A DNA stretch of 64,000 bases from an uncultured Sulfitobacter sp. (GCA_937928635.1 CALFWM010000011.1:142142-206141), one strand, 5' to 3'; shown: positions 9,396 through 18,886, counted from the first letter of the stretch. Notes: generated from the letters alone by a model not told the origin. A program made the numbers and translations.

Positions 9396-10354
9396 TGTTC
9401 ACGCCAGAGGCCTTCAACGCAGTCAAAGAGATCGTTTACAGCCACGTTCAACCCACGCTGCAGCACAACTGGCCACTTTTGGCGCAGGAACTGGGGTGCG
9501 AGCTGTGGCTGAAGCACGAAAACCAGACCCCCTTGGGCGCGTTCAAGGTGCGCGGCGGGCTGGTCCACATGCGCCGCCGACGCGAGGCCGGTCTGTTGAA
9601 CGGTGTCATCATGGCCTCCACCGGCAATCACGGCCAATCCATCCCCAACGCCGCGCGGCTCGAAGGGATTGAGGCCACCGTTGTTGTTCCCAAAAACAAC
9701 TCGCCCGAGAAAAACGCCGCCATGCGCGCCCTTGGTGCACGTCTGATCGAAGTGGGTGACGATTTTTCCGCCGCCGCCGCCTATGCCCGCCAGTTGGCCA
9801 GAGACGAAAACCTCGACATGATCCCCAGCTTTCACCCCGATCTGGTGTTGGGCGTGGGCACCTATGCCGATGAACTGTTTCAGGCAGCAGGCGCATTGGA
9901 CGCCCTCTATGTTCCTATCGGGCTAGGCTCCGGCATCTGCGGCGTGATGGGCGTGCGCGACATGCTGGGCCTGAAAACAAAGGTGATTGGTGTGGTTGCG
10001 GCTGGCTCCAACGCCTATGCATTGTCGTTTCGGGAGGGCAAACCAGTGTCTACGAATGTTGCCGACACCTTTGCCGAAGGGGTCGCTGTGCGCGAGCCCA
10101 ACCCGGAGGCTGTCGCGCTGATCAACGCTGGTGCAGATCACATCGTGGAGGTGTCAGACGCGCAAATCCGCGCCGCCACCCGCCTGATCTTCAAAACCAC
10201 CCATAACCTTGCCGAAGGGGCCGGCGCTGTTGCCCTTGCCGGTGCCATGGCAGAGCGCGATACTCTCAAAGGCCAACGCGTGGGCGCGGTGCTGAGCGGT
10301 GGCAACATTGATGCGGAGAAATTCGCCGCGATCCTGACAGAGAAAACCCCTTAA
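9395..10354 (+). CDS. PLP-dependent threonine/serine dehydratase-like enzyme
   Basis: This fold-type II PLP enzyme of 319 residues has the cofactor lysine in TPLGAFKVRGG near residue 50, followed by the phosphate-contact region ASTGNHGQS and a glycine-rich GLGSGICG loop. The family deaminates hydroxy amino acids to keto acids; close types include threonine dehydratase and the hydroxyectoine-pathway dehydratase EutB. There is no C-terminal ACT domain, so it resembles the catabolic form. The start at 9395 overlaps the pyrC stop; an ATG at 9377 inside pyrC is an alternative. Its placement between pyrC and pyrE does not identify the substrate. Confidence 0.8.
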   Translation: MFTPEAFNAVKEIVYSHVQPTLQHNWPLLAQELGCELWLKHENQTPLGAFKVRGGLVHMRRRREAGLLNGVIMASTGNHGQSIPNAARLEGIEATVVVPKNNSPEKNAAMRALGARLIEVGDDFSAAAAYARQLARDENLDMIPSFHPDLVLGVGTYADELFQAAGALDALYVPIGLGSGICGVMGVRDMLGLKTKVIGVVAAGSNAYALSFREGKPVSTNVADTFAEGVAVREPNPEAVALINAGADHIVEVSDAQIRAATRLIFKTTHNLAEGAGAVALAGAMAERDTLKGQRVGAVLSGGNIDAEKFAAILTEKTP

Positions 10355-10412
10355 CCCCCGCGCGCCCGCACGCTAGAAGGCGCATCATCCCCAATCTGCC
10401 GGAGCCTGCCCC

Positions 10413-11093
10413 ATGATCCTCACCAGCTATCCTGACCCCCAAGACATGGCGCGCCTGTCGGCCCGGATGCTGTTGGAAGTGGGTGCGGTGCACTTTAACG
10501 CAGACGAGCCATTTACCCTCGCCTCCGGCCTGCCGAGCCCAACATATGTTGATTGCCGCAAGCTGATCTCCTATCCCCGCATCCGCACCACCTTGATGGA
10601 TTTTCTGACTGTTACCGTGATGCGCAACGTGGGGTTTGAGGCCTTTGACAATGTTGCGGGTGGTGAAACCGCTGGCATCCCCTTTGGCGCATTGGTGGCC
10701 GAACGCATGGCCCTGCCAATGACCTATGTGCGCAAAAAACCCAAAGGCTACGGGCGCAACGCGCGTATTGAGGGCGTGATGACAGAAGGCCAGCGCGTGT
10801 TGCTGGTGGAAGACATGACCACCGACGGCGGATCAAAGCTCAGCTTTGTAGATGCGATTCGCGACACGGGCGCGATCTGCGGACACACCGCGGTGATATT
10901 TTACTATGACATTTTTCCGCAAACCAAAAAGACCCTTGGCGATCATGGGGTTGCCTTGCATCACCTGTGCACCTGGTGGGATGTGCTTGCAGAGGCAAAG
11001 GCGCAGCAAGCCTTTGATGAGGCGACTCTGACCGAAGTTGAATCCTTCCTGAACGCCCCAAAAGAATGGCAGGATGCCCACCGCAGCGGTTGA
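10413..11093 (+). CDS. pyrE: Orotate phosphoribosyltransferase
   Basis: The 226-residue enzyme joins orotate to PRPP to make OMP. The PRPP-binding signature [14 protein letters not shown] is near residue 130, and [13 protein letters not shown] near residue 105 is the flexible catalytic loop. [16 protein letters not shown] near the N-terminus is the usual orotate-site region. Together with pyrC it forms a small pyrimidine group, separated by a dehydratase gene and a 58-bp gap. Confidence 0.95.
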   Translation: MILTSYPDPQDMARLSARMLLEVGAVHFNADEPFTLASGLPSPTYVDCRKLISYPRIRTTLMDFLTVTVMRNVGFEAFDNVAGGETAGIPFGALVAERMALPMTYVRKKPKGYGRNARIEGVMTEGQRVLLVEDMTTDGGSKLSFVDAIRDTGAICGHTAVIFYYDIFPQTKKTLGDHGVALHHLCTWWDVLAEAKAQQAFDEATLTEVESFLNAPKEWQDAHRSG

Positions 11094-11167
11094 TTTTCTT
11101 TGCCCGCTGTCAGGATATCCGGCCCTAAAGGGGCCAAACTGCACAGCAAAATGCAGATTTGAAATTC

Positions 11168-11176
11168 TTATCCACC
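11168..11176 (+). promoter_or_regulatory. DnaA-box-like 9-mer upstream of dnaB (copy 1)
   Basis: The 9-mer TTATCCACC differs from the consensus DnaA box TTATCCACA at the last base only. It lies about 200 bp before the dnaB start, and an identical copy in the same orientation follows at 11292. Confidence 0.4.
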
Positions 11177-11291
11177 TCGTCCACAGTCCCGCCCTCTGCA
11201 CGGGGCCAAATTTCACTATATTTAGGTGATCACAGCAGATATCCTACCAAATAGGCGCATGGTAGGATGCGTTTGTGAGATACGCACAAGG

Positions 11292-11300
11292 TTATCCACC
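11292..11300 (+). promoter_or_regulatory. DnaA-box-like 9-mer upstream of dnaB (copy 2)
   Basis: Second identical TTATCCACC, 124 bp after the first and about 80 bp before the dnaB start. The 284-bp region between pyrE and dnaB is locally A+T-rich and carries no gene. Confidence 0.4.
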
Positions 11301-11377
11301 AAGTTGTTCGACTGGTTTTCACCCTTAGAATCTGGCACATGGGGTGCGGGCGGAAAACCAAAATTGGGACAGTGGGA

Positions 11378-12877
11378 ATGAACGAGATTACATCGCTGAA
11401 CGCGGACCAGATTGCTGTGCAGGCGCCGGAAACCATGCCGCACTCCACCGAGGCGGAGCAGCAATTGCTGGGCGCAATCCTGACCAACAATGACATCTAT
11501 GATCGTGTCGCCTCCATCATCGGGCCAAAACATTTTTACGACCCGGTGCATGCGCGCATCTTTGACATTGCCGCGCAACGCATTGCCAAAAACAACCTCG
11601 CTTCCCCTGTGACGCTCAAGGCGTTTATGGAAGACGATGAAGGCCTGAAAGAACTGGGTGGTCCCGCCTATCTGGCCCGCCTTGCAGGGGCCGCGATCAG
11701 CGCCTTTGCCGTGCGCGATTATGCCCAGATGATCTATGATCTGGCCGTGCGCCGTGATCTGATCCAACTGGGCCGCGACATTTCTGCCAAGGCGGCCTCG
11801 GTCGATGTCTCATCAGAACCGCGCGAGCAGATTGTTGAGGCAGAACAGCATCTTTACAAGCTGGCAGAACAAGGTCAGGTTGAGAGCGGATTTCAAAGTT
11901 TTCTCAAGGCGGTAACGGACGCAGTTAATGTGGCCAACGCGGCCTATCAACGTGATGGTGGCCTCTCTGGTGTCTCCACGGGTCTCATCGACATGGACAA
12001 GAAATTAGGGGGCTTGCACCGCTCTGACCTGCTGATCCTTGCCGGTCGGCCCTCCATGGGCAAAACGTCACTGGCGACCAACATCGCGTTCAACGTGGCA
12101 AAGGCCTACAAAAAAGGCGCGTTGCCTGACGGCTCCGAGGGGGCGGTGGACGGCGGGGTTGTGGGGTTCTATTCGCTTGAAATGAGCGCCGAACAGCTTG
12201 CCGCGCGGATTCTCTCTGAGGCGGCTGAAATCCCCTCCCAGCAAATCCGCTCCGGCGATATGACCGAAACGGAGTTCCGCCGTTTTGTGGACGCCGCCAA
12301 GGCGCTTGAGGCCTGTCCGCTTTTCATTGACGACACGCCCGCGCTGCCCATCAGCCAATTGGCGGCCCGTGCGCGCCGTCTCAAGCGGACCCATGGCTTG
12401 GACGTGCTGATCATCGACTATCTGCAACTGGTGCGCGGCACCGGCAAAACCGAAAACCGCGTGAATGAGATCTCCGAAATCACCATGGGCCTCAAGGCCA
12501 TCGCCAAAGAGCTCGACATCCCCGTGATCGCCCTGTCGCAACTCAGCCGTCAGGTGGAAAACCGTGAGGACAAACGCCCGCAGCTGAGTGACTTGCGTGA
12601 ATCAGGCTCCATTGAGCAGGATGCGGATGTGGTGATGTTCGTGTTCCGCGAGGAATACTACAAGGAACGCGAAAAACCCGGTGAGCATGATCTGGAAGCC
12701 ATGGCGCGTTGGCAGGAGGACATGGAACGCCTGCATGGCCGCGCCGAAGTGGTGATTGGCAAACAGCGCCATGGGCCCATCGGCACCGTTGACCTGAGCT
12801 TTGAGGGGCGCTTTACCCGCTTTGGCAATCTGGTGCAGCCCTGGCAACAAGGTGCTGTGGACGAGCAGGAGTTTTAA
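11378..12877 (+). CDS. dnaB: Replicative DNA helicase
   Basis: This 499-residue hexameric 5'-3' helicase opens the replication fork. The N-terminal DnaB domain contains PHSTEAEQQLLGAIL. The RecA-like C-terminal domain has Walker A GRPSMGKTS near residue 223, Walker B VLIIDYLQLV near residue 345 and the DnaB motif ALSQLSRQVENREDKRP. The ATG at 11378 has a GTGGGA-like ribosome site just upstream; an ATG at 11339 would add 13 residues unlike the family. The gene is convergent with the next gene across a hairpin. Confidence 0.95.
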   Translation: MNEITSLNADQIAVQAPETMPHSTEAEQQLLGAILTNNDIYDRVASIIGPKHFYDPVHARIFDIAAQRIAKNNLASPVTLKAFMEDDEGLKELGGPAYLARLAGAAISAFAVRDYAQMIYDLAVRRDLIQLGRDISAKAASVDVSSEPREQIVEAEQHLYKLAEQGQVESGFQSFLKAVTDAVNVANAAYQRDGGLSGVSTGLIDMDKKLGGLHRSDLLILAGRPSMGKTSLATNIAFNVAKAYKKGALPDGSEGAVDGGVVGFYSLEMSAEQLAARILSEAAEIPSQQIRSGDMTETEFRRFVDAAKALEACPLFIDDTPALPISQLAARARRLKRTHGLDVLIIDYLQLVRGTGKTENRVNEISEITMGLKAIAKELDIPVIALSQLSRQVENREDKRPQLSDLRESGSIEQDADVVMFVFREEYYKEREKPGEHDLEAMARWQEDMERLHGRAEVVIGKQRHGPIGTVDLSFEGRFTRFGNLVQPWQQGAVDEQEF

Positions 12878-12916
12878 CGCCCGGCTATCGACCCGCGCCG
12901 CGCGAAGACCGGCCAA

Positions 12917-12942
12917 AGGTCAGGGATGAGCACCCCTGACCT
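12917..12942. terminator. Hairpin between convergent dnaB and hydrolase genes
   Basis: A 9-bp perfect inverted repeat (AGGTCAGGG and CCCTGACCT) flanks an 8-nt loop between the dnaB stop and the stop of the convergent hydrolase gene. The position suits a bidirectional terminator, although there is no strong T-run. Confidence 0.5.
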
Positions 12943-12951
12943 CAGAACCCT

Positions 12952-14274
12952 CTATTCGCCTGCGGCGCGCACTTCGTATTTCAGGCCCTTCGCGGTGCCC
13001 TCGCCAAATCCCGTCCAATAGGTGTGATCCTCTTTCGGGGTGCCATCCTCATTCATCGACCAGACCCCTGATTGAGACTCCTCAACCAGCTCCAGATAGG
13101 CACCGCGTTCCGCCAGCCCCTTCAAATGCAGGTCGAGCCAGGCGGTTACGAAATGCTGCGAGATATTGTTCATCCGCGCGGTGTTCCAGACCGGGTCGGT
13201 GTAATGCCCCGACACGTTGAACCCCAAATCCGCGTCATCGCGAAAGCTCTCTTTGGGTGCCGGCATCGGCGCGCCTGAATTGTGCCCCCCGTTCACAAAG
13301 GTCAGCAAGGACCGCTCCACACCCGTCGTCCCTTCCCAGATGGCCCGAACGCCGTTTTCATAAAGCGAAACATCATCCTGCGAGCCCGCAATGAACATCA
13401 TTGGAATTTGCACCCCGGCCAGACCTTCTGCATCCCAGAACCCGGTGTTCATCCCCCAGGGGCCAAAGGCAATTGCCGTTTTGACCCGTGCATCTGGCAA
13501 GGCGTTGTGCGTCTCACTGCCCGCCAGATGAATGCCCAAGGTGCCATGCGGCCCACCCCAGGGGTAGGCAACAGAGGCCTCTGTCACACCACCGCCCGCG
13601 GTGATCACAGCGCCATAGCCGCCCATGGAATAGCCGATAATGCCGGTGTTTTCCGCATCATAAAGCCCCGCCATAGGGGCCCCCGACACGGCCATATCCG
13701 CCATTTCCTGCAACACAAACAGCTGGTCCAGCGACCGGTTCACCAGGGTTGAACCAAAGGCCGCCTGTGTGCGGTAGGTTGAATCCGTATGATCAATGGA
13801 GGCCACAACATAACCCTTTGACGCTATGTTTTCTGCCAAATGGGACAGCAGGAACCGATTGCCCGGATAGCCATGGCTGATCAGCACCAGCGGATAGGGC
13901 GCGTCCGGTCTGGCAGCAGGTGCGTCGCGCATCGCGCGCCCTTCCAGACTGACTTCGGTCTTGGCGTCGCGCAAATAGGCTTTCAGCGTTTTATCCCCAC
14001 TTGCCCCTGTCGCGGCCGGATACCACAGTTCCACGGTCAACGGGCGGTCATAGCGCGGCAATTCTGCGGGTTTTTCCGCCTGAGGGTCGATCGCGATGAT
14101 GTTGACCTGATCAGGGTTCATCATCTCCAATTGCCGCACCCCCACGGGCAAATCCCCATAGGCCGCCAGTTCAGGCGCGCCGGGCAATTGCGTATCAATC
14201 CGGTTTTCCGCCAACCCCACACCGGGTGCGGTCAGGCTAAGGCAAACTGCGACGGTCAGATTACGATGGTTCAT
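12952..14274 (-). CDS. Exported alpha/beta hydrolase (PAF-acetylhydrolase/dienelactone hydrolase type)
   Basis: This 440-residue protein has an N-terminal signal peptide of about 22 residues ending GVGLA. The catalytic serine lies in GYSMGG at about residue 215, an acid in SQDDVS, and the histidine in NGGHNSG, giving a plausible full triad. VLISHGYPGNRF supplies the oxyanion-hole region. Members of this group cleave short acyl esters or lactones. The protein should act in the periplasm; its substrate is unknown. It stands alone between convergent dnaB and a divergent DUF1194 gene. Confidence 0.75.
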   Translation of the reverse strand: MNHRNLTVAVCLSLTAPGVGLAENRIDTQLPGAPELAAYGDLPVGVRQLEMMNPDQVNIIAIDPQAEKPAELPRYDRPLTVELWYPAATGASGDKTLKAYLRDAKTEVSLEGRAMRDAPAARPDAPYPLVLISHGYPGNRFLLSHLAENIASKGYVVASIDHTDSTYRTQAAFGSTLVNRSLDQLFVLQEMADMAVSGAPMAGLYDAENTGIIGYSMGGYGAVITAGGGVTEASVAYPWGGPHGTLGIHLAGSETHNALPDARVKTAIAFGPWGMNTGFWDAEGLAGVQIPMMFIAGSQDDVSLYENGVRAIWEGTTGVERSLLTFVNGGHNSGAPMPAPKESFRDDADLGFNVSGHYTDPVWNTARMNNISQHFVTAWLDLHLKGLAERGAYLELVEESQSGVWSMNEDGTPKEDHTYWTGFGEGTAKGLKYEVRAAGE

Positions 14275-14375
14275 AAATTCCCCCTTTGGTTGTGCTCAAC
14301 TGTAACGCGCCCTTGGCCAATCGCAAGCGGTGCAATCGCGATTAACGTAACGTGAATAGCGCGGCAGCAGGAATC

Positions 14376-15188
14376 ATGTCACCCTGCGGTATGTGGAAAA
14401 TTCTCGCCTGTTTCTTGTGCCTGCCCGCCCTCGCCGCTTTTGCCCAGGAGGTGGAGGTTGATCTGGAACTGTTTCTTGCGGTCGATGTCTCCCGCTCCAT
14501 GAGCCCCGAAGAACTCGACATTCAGCGCCGGGGCTACGCCGAAGCCCTGACCAGCCCGGAGGTCACACAAGCGCTGCGTTCCGGCCTGTATGGCAAAATT
14601 GCACTCACCTATGTGGAGTGGGCCGAGGATTATGCCCAGCGCGTTATTGTGCCCTGGACGCTGGTCGAAACCACCGAAGATGCAAGCAAGATCGCCGCCC
14701 GTCTCACCGCGCATTTTGACCCAAGCCTGCGGCGCACCTCGATATCAGGCGCGTTGAACTACGCCGCGCAAGGCTTTGAGGATAATGGATTTAAAGGGCT
14801 TCGCCGCGTCATCGACATTTCGGGCGATGGCCCCAACAATCAGGGCACCCCCGTGCTGGATGCCCGTGCAGATGCGCTTGCCAGGGGCATCATCATCAAC
14901 GGGCTGCCCTTGATGACGCAGGACGCGCTCAGCAATGTCTGGGGCATCCCCGACCTTGATATCTATTACGAACACTGCGTGATCGGCGGGCCGGGGTCTT
15001 TTGTGATCCCCGTACACGGATGGGTGCAATTCCCCGATGCTGTGCGGCGCAAACTGGTTTTGGAGATCGCAGGCTTGCCCGCCATCCCAAAGGTTTACAA
15101 AGCGCAGGCCGTCCAACAGGCCCCCTATGACTGTCTGCTGGGCGAAAAAATGTGGCGCGACCGGCGCAGCTTTTTTGACATCCCCTAG
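14376..15188 (+). CDS. DUF1194 protein with VWA-like fold, exported
   Basis: The product is about 270 residues, with a hydrophobic signal peptide ending at ALAAFAQ. ELFLAVDVSRSMS near residues 32-43 carries the DxSxS metal site of von Willebrand A domains, and DISGDGPNN is a second typical patch. The DUF1194 family is common in Rhodobacteraceae and has no known function. A CAGGA ribosome site sits just before the ATG at 14376; GTG at 14352 and ATG at 14391 are alternatives. Periplasmic location is inferred. It is separated from alr by 44 bp. Confidence 0.75.
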   Translation: MSPCGMWKILACFLCLPALAAFAQEVEVDLELFLAVDVSRSMSPEELDIQRRGYAEALTSPEVTQALRSGLYGKIALTYVEWAEDYAQRVIVPWTLVETTEDASKIAARLTAHFDPSLRRTSISGALNYAAQGFEDNGFKGLRRVIDISGDGPNNQGTPVLDARADALARGIIINGLPLMTQDALSNVWGIPDLDIYYEHCVIGGPGSFVIPVHGWVQFPDAVRRKLVLEIAGLPAIPKVYKAQAVQQAPYDCLLGEKMWRDRRSFFDIP

Positions 15189-15232
15189 GCCCTAGCGCTT
15201 GACGCGGGCGTGCAGCCTGTCAAAACGCCTGC

Positions 15233-16267
15233 ATGAGTACAGCAACACTGACCATTGACCTTACCGCGCTGAGCGCAAACTGGCGCGCGCTCAATCGCCT
15301 GAGTGAAGCCGAAACAGGGGCCGTGGTGAAGGCCGACGCCTATGGCCTTGGCATTGACAAGGCAGGCCCTGCACTGGCCGGTGCCGGGGCGCGCCAGTTC
15401 TTTGTCGCTGTGGCCGAAGAAGGCCTTGCCCTGCGCCGCGCCCTGGGTGAGGGCCCGCGCATCAGCGTCTTTTCGGGCCACATGCCCGGCGACGCAGACC
15501 TGATCCGGGGGTCCAATCTGACCCCGCTGATCAACTCGGTGGATCAAATGCTGTTGCATGTGGAGACCTTGCCCGGACACCCCTTTGGCGTGCAATTGGA
15601 CAGCGGCATGAACCGGCTGGGGATGGAGCCCGCCGAATGGTCCGCCTTGCGCGATATCGCCCTGGCGCAGCGCCCCACGCTGCTGATGTCGCATCTTGCC
15701 TGTGCAGATGAACCCAACCACCCCATGAACGCACAACAACTAAATAGATTCAATGAGATGACAGGCGGTATTGATGTGCCGCGGTCTCTTGCCGCGACGG
15801 GGGGTATCTTGCTGGGGGCTGAGTATCATTTTGACCTGACCCGCCCGGGTGTTGGGCTCTACGGCGGGTTGCCGTTTGTGGATGCAACCCCCGTGGTCAC
15901 ATTGGACGTGCCGGTCATACAAACCCGTAATGTTGAAGCTGGCGAATCTGTCGGCTACGGCAATGCCTTTGTGGCAGAGTGCATGACCCGAGTGGCCACC
16001 GTCGCCGCCGGATACGCGGACGGGCTGATCCGGGCCATGGGCGCACAGGCCTGTTTTACGCATCTGGGCCAAAAACTGCCGGTGATTGGCCGGGTGTCCA
16101 TGGATCTGATCACAGTTGACGTCAGTGCGCTGCCTGAAGTCCCGGAGGCCTTGGAACTCATTGGTCAACACCAATCGGTCGATACCGTCGCGGGATATGC
16201 GGGCACGATCGGCTATGAGATCCTGACATCTCTTGGCGCGCGCTATGACCGTGTATATCTGACCTGA
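15233..16267 (+). CDS. alr: Alanine racemase
   Basis: The 344-residue PLP enzyme interconverts L- and D-alanine for peptidoglycan. The PLP lysine is at residue 33 in [10 protein letters not shown], and the second catalytic tyrosine is in ESVGYGNAF near residue 240. [10 protein letters not shown] near the C-terminus is also typical. A TTGACG hexamer lies 34 bp before the ATG and could be a promoter -35 element. The stop overlaps the start of the PqiA-like gene as TGATG. Confidence 0.93.
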   Translation: MSTATLTIDLTALSANWRALNRLSEAETGAVVKADAYGLGIDKAGPALAGAGARQFFVAVAEEGLALRRALGEGPRISVFSGHMPGDADLIRGSNLTPLINSVDQMLLHVETLPGHPFGVQLDSGMNRLGMEPAEWSALRDIALAQRPTLLMSHLACADEPNHPMNAQQLNRFNEMTGGIDVPRSLAATGGILLGAEYHFDLTRPGVGLYGGLPFVDATPVVTLDVPVIQTRNVEAGESVGYGNAFVAECMTRVATVAAGYADGLIRAMGAQACFTHLGQKLPVIGRVSMDLITVDVSALPEVPEALELIGQHQSVDTVAGYAGTIGYEILTSLGARYDRVYLT

Positions 16268-16752
16268 TGCAAAGACCGGAAAGCACGCCGCATATGACCT
16301 TCAGCACAACGCTCAAACTGGCAAATATCGCGCTGCTGGTGCTATATCCGGTGGCCTGGGCGGCCCCCTTGATGCGCGCCGGGCTGTTGCCGTTGTTTTC
16401 GCTTGATGAGATTTCAGTGCTGACGGGGCTGCAATCCCTTTGGGCTTCCGACATCTTTCTAGCACTTGTTGTCACTGCATTTGCGCTTTTTGCGCCCTAC
16501 CTCAAGACCATCGGGTTGGCGCTCTTGCATTTCAAACTGCTCAGCCCGCGCCTGTTGCCCACGCTGCATATTCTGGGCAAGCTCGCCATGGCGGATATCT
16601 TTTTGATCGCGCTCTATATCACACTGACCAAGGGCATCGGCATTGGCCGCATAGAGGTTGCATGGGGTCTTTACCTCTTTACGGCCTGTATCCTGGCCTC
16701 CATCATGATCAGTTGGCGCACGGAAACTGCGCTCAAAAAACGAAACGGCTGA
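16267..16752 (+). CDS. PqiA-family inner-membrane protein
   Basis: This 161-residue protein has about four hydrophobic spans and the PqiA-like pattern FKLLSPRLLPTLHILGKLAMADIF split across positions 95-120 (key elements LLSPR, GKLAMADIF). Only one PqiA unit is present and the zinc-ribbon cysteines of E. coli PqiA are absent. PqiA proteins are linked to MCE lipid-transport systems, but no pqiB/MCE gene is visible here. The gene is coupled to alr by a TGATG overlap. Its function beyond the membrane location is not determined. Confidence 0.7.
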   Translation: MQRPESTPHMTFSTTLKLANIALLVLYPVAWAAPLMRAGLLPLFSLDEISVLTGLQSLWASDIFLALVVTAFALFAPYLKTIGLALLHFKLLSPRLLPTLHILGKLAMADIFLIALYITLTKGIGIGRIEVAWGLYLFTACILASIMISWRTETALKKRNG

Positions 16753-16754
16753 GC

Positions 16755-16878
16755 CGAAATTTTCAAAAATTTCGCCCCGATTTCTTCAAAGAAATCGCGA
16801 CACTACCGCGCCCCTTGCACGCGGTCCCGCCCGCGGGCTTTTCAAAAAGCCCGGACCGTTTTCTTCAAAAAGAAAACG
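16755..16878. repeat. Four tandem hairpin repeats with a TTCAAA centre
   Basis: Four short palindromes follow the PqiA-like stop: 16755-16774, 16778-16797, 16834-16853 (each a 7-bp stem and TTCAAA loop) and 16857-16878 (9-bp stem, same central TTCAAA). All stems begin with CG, but their inner bases differ (CGAAATT, CGATTTC, CGGGCTT, CGTTTTC), with matching changes on the other arm. Such compensated variation argues for selected structure. They fill most of the 181-bp gap before radA and may act as terminators or as a family of mobile palindromes. Confidence 0.75.
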
Positions 16879-16933
16879 CACATCACCCGCAGCCCCCTCT
16901 TTCCCTTCGCCACCTGCTGCGCCATGTAGGGGC

Positions 16934-18304
16934 ATGGCCAAAAAACCCTCTCTCACCTTTTCCTGTACCGATTGTGGCGCCTCGTTCAACAAATGGTCCG
17001 GGCGCTGCGACGGCTGCGGCGAATGGAACACCATTCAGCAGGATCAGGGCATTTCTTCCGGGCCACCGTCCAAATCGCTCGGGCCCAAACGCGGCGCAGC
17101 CATGGTGTTGACGGATCTCGCCACCCAGGAGGCTCCCCCGCCCCGCTCCCACTCCGGCATTGCAGAGTTTGACCGTGTGTTGGGTGGCGGCCTTGTGCCC
17201 GCCTCCGCGATCCTTGTGGGCGGTGATCCGGGGATCGGGAAATCGACACTTCTTTTACAGGCCGCCGCACATTTTGCGCAGGCTGGTCTGAAAACAATCT
17301 ATGTGAGCGGGGAAGAGGCCTCCGCACAGGTCCGCATGCGCGCCCAGCGTCTTGGACTGGCACAATCGCCCGTGAAACTGGCCGCTGAAACCAACCTGCG
17401 CGATATTCTGACGACGCTGGACGCAGAACGCCCACAGCTTGCCATCATTGATTCCATCCAGACCATGTGGGCCGACAATGTCGACAGTGCACCGGGTTCG
17501 GTCAGTCAGGTCCGCGCGGCCTCCCACGAACTCACGGCATTTGCCAAACGCACTGGCACCAGCGTGATCCTTGTGGGGCACGTGACCAAAGAGGGTCAGA
17601 TTGCAGGCCCCCGCGTGGTGGAACACATGGTCGATACCGTGCTTTATTTTGAGGGCGAGCGCGGTCATCAGTTTCGCATCCTGCGCTCGGTCAAAAACCG
17701 CTTTGGCCCGGCGGATGAAATTGGCGTTTTTGAAATGACGGGGCGTGGGCTGGCAGAGGTCACCAACCCTTCCGCCCTGTTTCTGAGCGAACGGGGCCAG
17801 CCCAGCCCCGGCTCCGTGGTCTTTGCCGGCATTGAGGGCACGCGCCCGGTGCTGGTTGAACTGCAGGCCCTTGTGGCCCCCTCGCCCCATTCGCAGGCGC
17901 GCCGCACGGTGGTGGGCTGGGACAGCGGCAGACTGGCAATGATTCTGGCCGTGCTTGAGGCGCGCTGCGGAATCCCCTTTGCCGGGCTTGATGTCTACCT
18001 GAACGTGGCAGGCGGCATGAAAATCTCCGAACCCGCCGCGGACCTTGCGGTTGCGGCTGCCATCCTGAGTGCACGCGAGGATGTCGCCCTGCCCGCAGAA
18101 ACTGTGGTTTTTGGCGAGATCAGCCTCTCTGGTGCGCTGCGCCCCGCTTCCCAAACCGAAAATAGGTTGAAAGAAGCGCAAAAACTTGGTTTTACCGCAG
18201 CCATCACCCCCTCCGGCGGCAAAACCGTCGGAACCTCCGGGATCAAGCTGAACACAATGGCGGATCTGACGGGGTTTGTGGGCGAAGTATTTGGGGCGGG
18301 ATAA
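16934..18304 (+). CDS. radA: DNA repair/recombination protein RadA
   Basis: This 456-residue RecA-like ATPase promotes branch migration. An N-terminal four-cysteine zinc finger is formed by C11, C14, C25 and C28. Walker A GDPGIGKST is near residue 97, and SVKNRFGPADEIGVFEM carries the RadA-specific KNRFG motif near residue 255. The C-terminal third is the Lon-protease-like domain (LDVYLNVAGG, EPAADLAVAAAILS). It is followed 27 bp later by cvpA, the common alphaproteobacterial order. Confidence 0.95.
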   Translation: MAKKPSLTFSCTDCGASFNKWSGRCDGCGEWNTIQQDQGISSGPPSKSLGPKRGAAMVLTDLATQEAPPPRSHSGIAEFDRVLGGGLVPASAILVGGDPGIGKSTLLLQAAAHFAQAGLKTIYVSGEEASAQVRMRAQRLGLAQSPVKLAAETNLRDILTTLDAERPQLAIIDSIQTMWADNVDSAPGSVSQVRAASHELTAFAKRTGTSVILVGHVTKEGQIAGPRVVEHMVDTVLYFEGERGHQFRILRSVKNRFGPADEIGVFEMTGRGLAEVTNPSALFLSERGQPSPGSVVFAGIEGTRPVLVELQALVAPSPHSQARRTVVGWDSGRLAMILAVLEARCGIPFAGLDVYLNVAGGMKISEPAADLAVAAAILSAREDVALPAETVVFGEISLSGALRPASQTENRLKEAQKLGFTAAITPSGGKTVGTSGIKLNTMADLTGFVGEVFGAG

Positions 18305-18331
18305 CCGCACAGAACAAAAGGCAGGGCGGAC

Positions 18332-18886
18332 ATGGAAGGTTTTACCATTATTGACGGTGTGGTGGCATTGGTCATCGTATTGTCCGCGTTACTGGCCTAT
18401 GGGCGTGGCTTTATCCGTGAACTGATGGCCATTGTCGGCTGGATCGCAGCTGCGGTGCTGGCCTACCTCTTTGCCCCGCGCGTTGAACCACTGGTGCGCG
18501 AGATACCGGTGATTGGTGATTTCCTGGCTGACAGCTGTGAATTGTCGGTGATCGGGGCCTTTGCCATTGTGCTGGCGGCCACATTGGTTGTGGTTTCCCT
18601 GTTTACACCGCTGTTTTCCTCATTGGTGCAACGGTCCATCCTGGGTGGGCTGGATCAGGCGCTTGGGTTTATCTTTGGGGTGGCGCGTGGCGTCTTGCTG
18701 GTGGCCATTGGTTTCTTTGTCTATTCGATTGTGGTGACAAATCAGGAGATCACCATGGTGGATGACAGCCGCTCCGCACAGGTTTTTGGCCGCTTTACCC
18801 AACAGATCGAAGATCAGGATCCGGTGCAGGCCATGGGTTGGATACAAACCCGCTATGAAGAACTGGTCAGCGGCTGCACAGAGTAA
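18332..18886 (+). CDS. CvpA-family membrane protein
   Basis: The 184-residue protein has four predicted membrane spans and the opening pattern DGVVALVIVLSALLAYGRG typical of the CvpA (colicin V production) family. In many proteobacteria this gene lies before purF and its role is still unclear. Here a histidine kinase gene separates it from purF. The C-terminal 45 residues are polar and probably cytoplasmic. The start has a GGGCGGAC-type leader after the radA stop. Confidence 0.88.
   Translation: MEGFTIIDGVVALVIVLSALLAYGRGFIRELMAIVGWIAAAVLAYLFAPRVEPLVREIPVIGDFLADSCELSVIGAFAIVLAATLVVVSLFTPLFSSLVQRSILGGLDQALGFIFGVARGVLLVAIGFFVYSIVVTNQEITMVDDSRSAQVFGRFTQQIEDQDPVQAMGWIQTRYEELVSGCTE

Noticed and set aside
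12952..14274. Possible lipase or esterase of a defined pathway
   Set aside because: Only the hydrolase fold and triad are visible; no context supports a specific substrate.
16753..16933. Tandem palindromes considered as a CRISPR array
   Set aside because: Repeat units are palindromes with different stems, spacing is irregular and there are no unique spacers or cas genes.
17255..18310. Long minus-strand frame opposite radA
   Set aside because: radA motifs are complete on the plus strand; the antisense frame has none.
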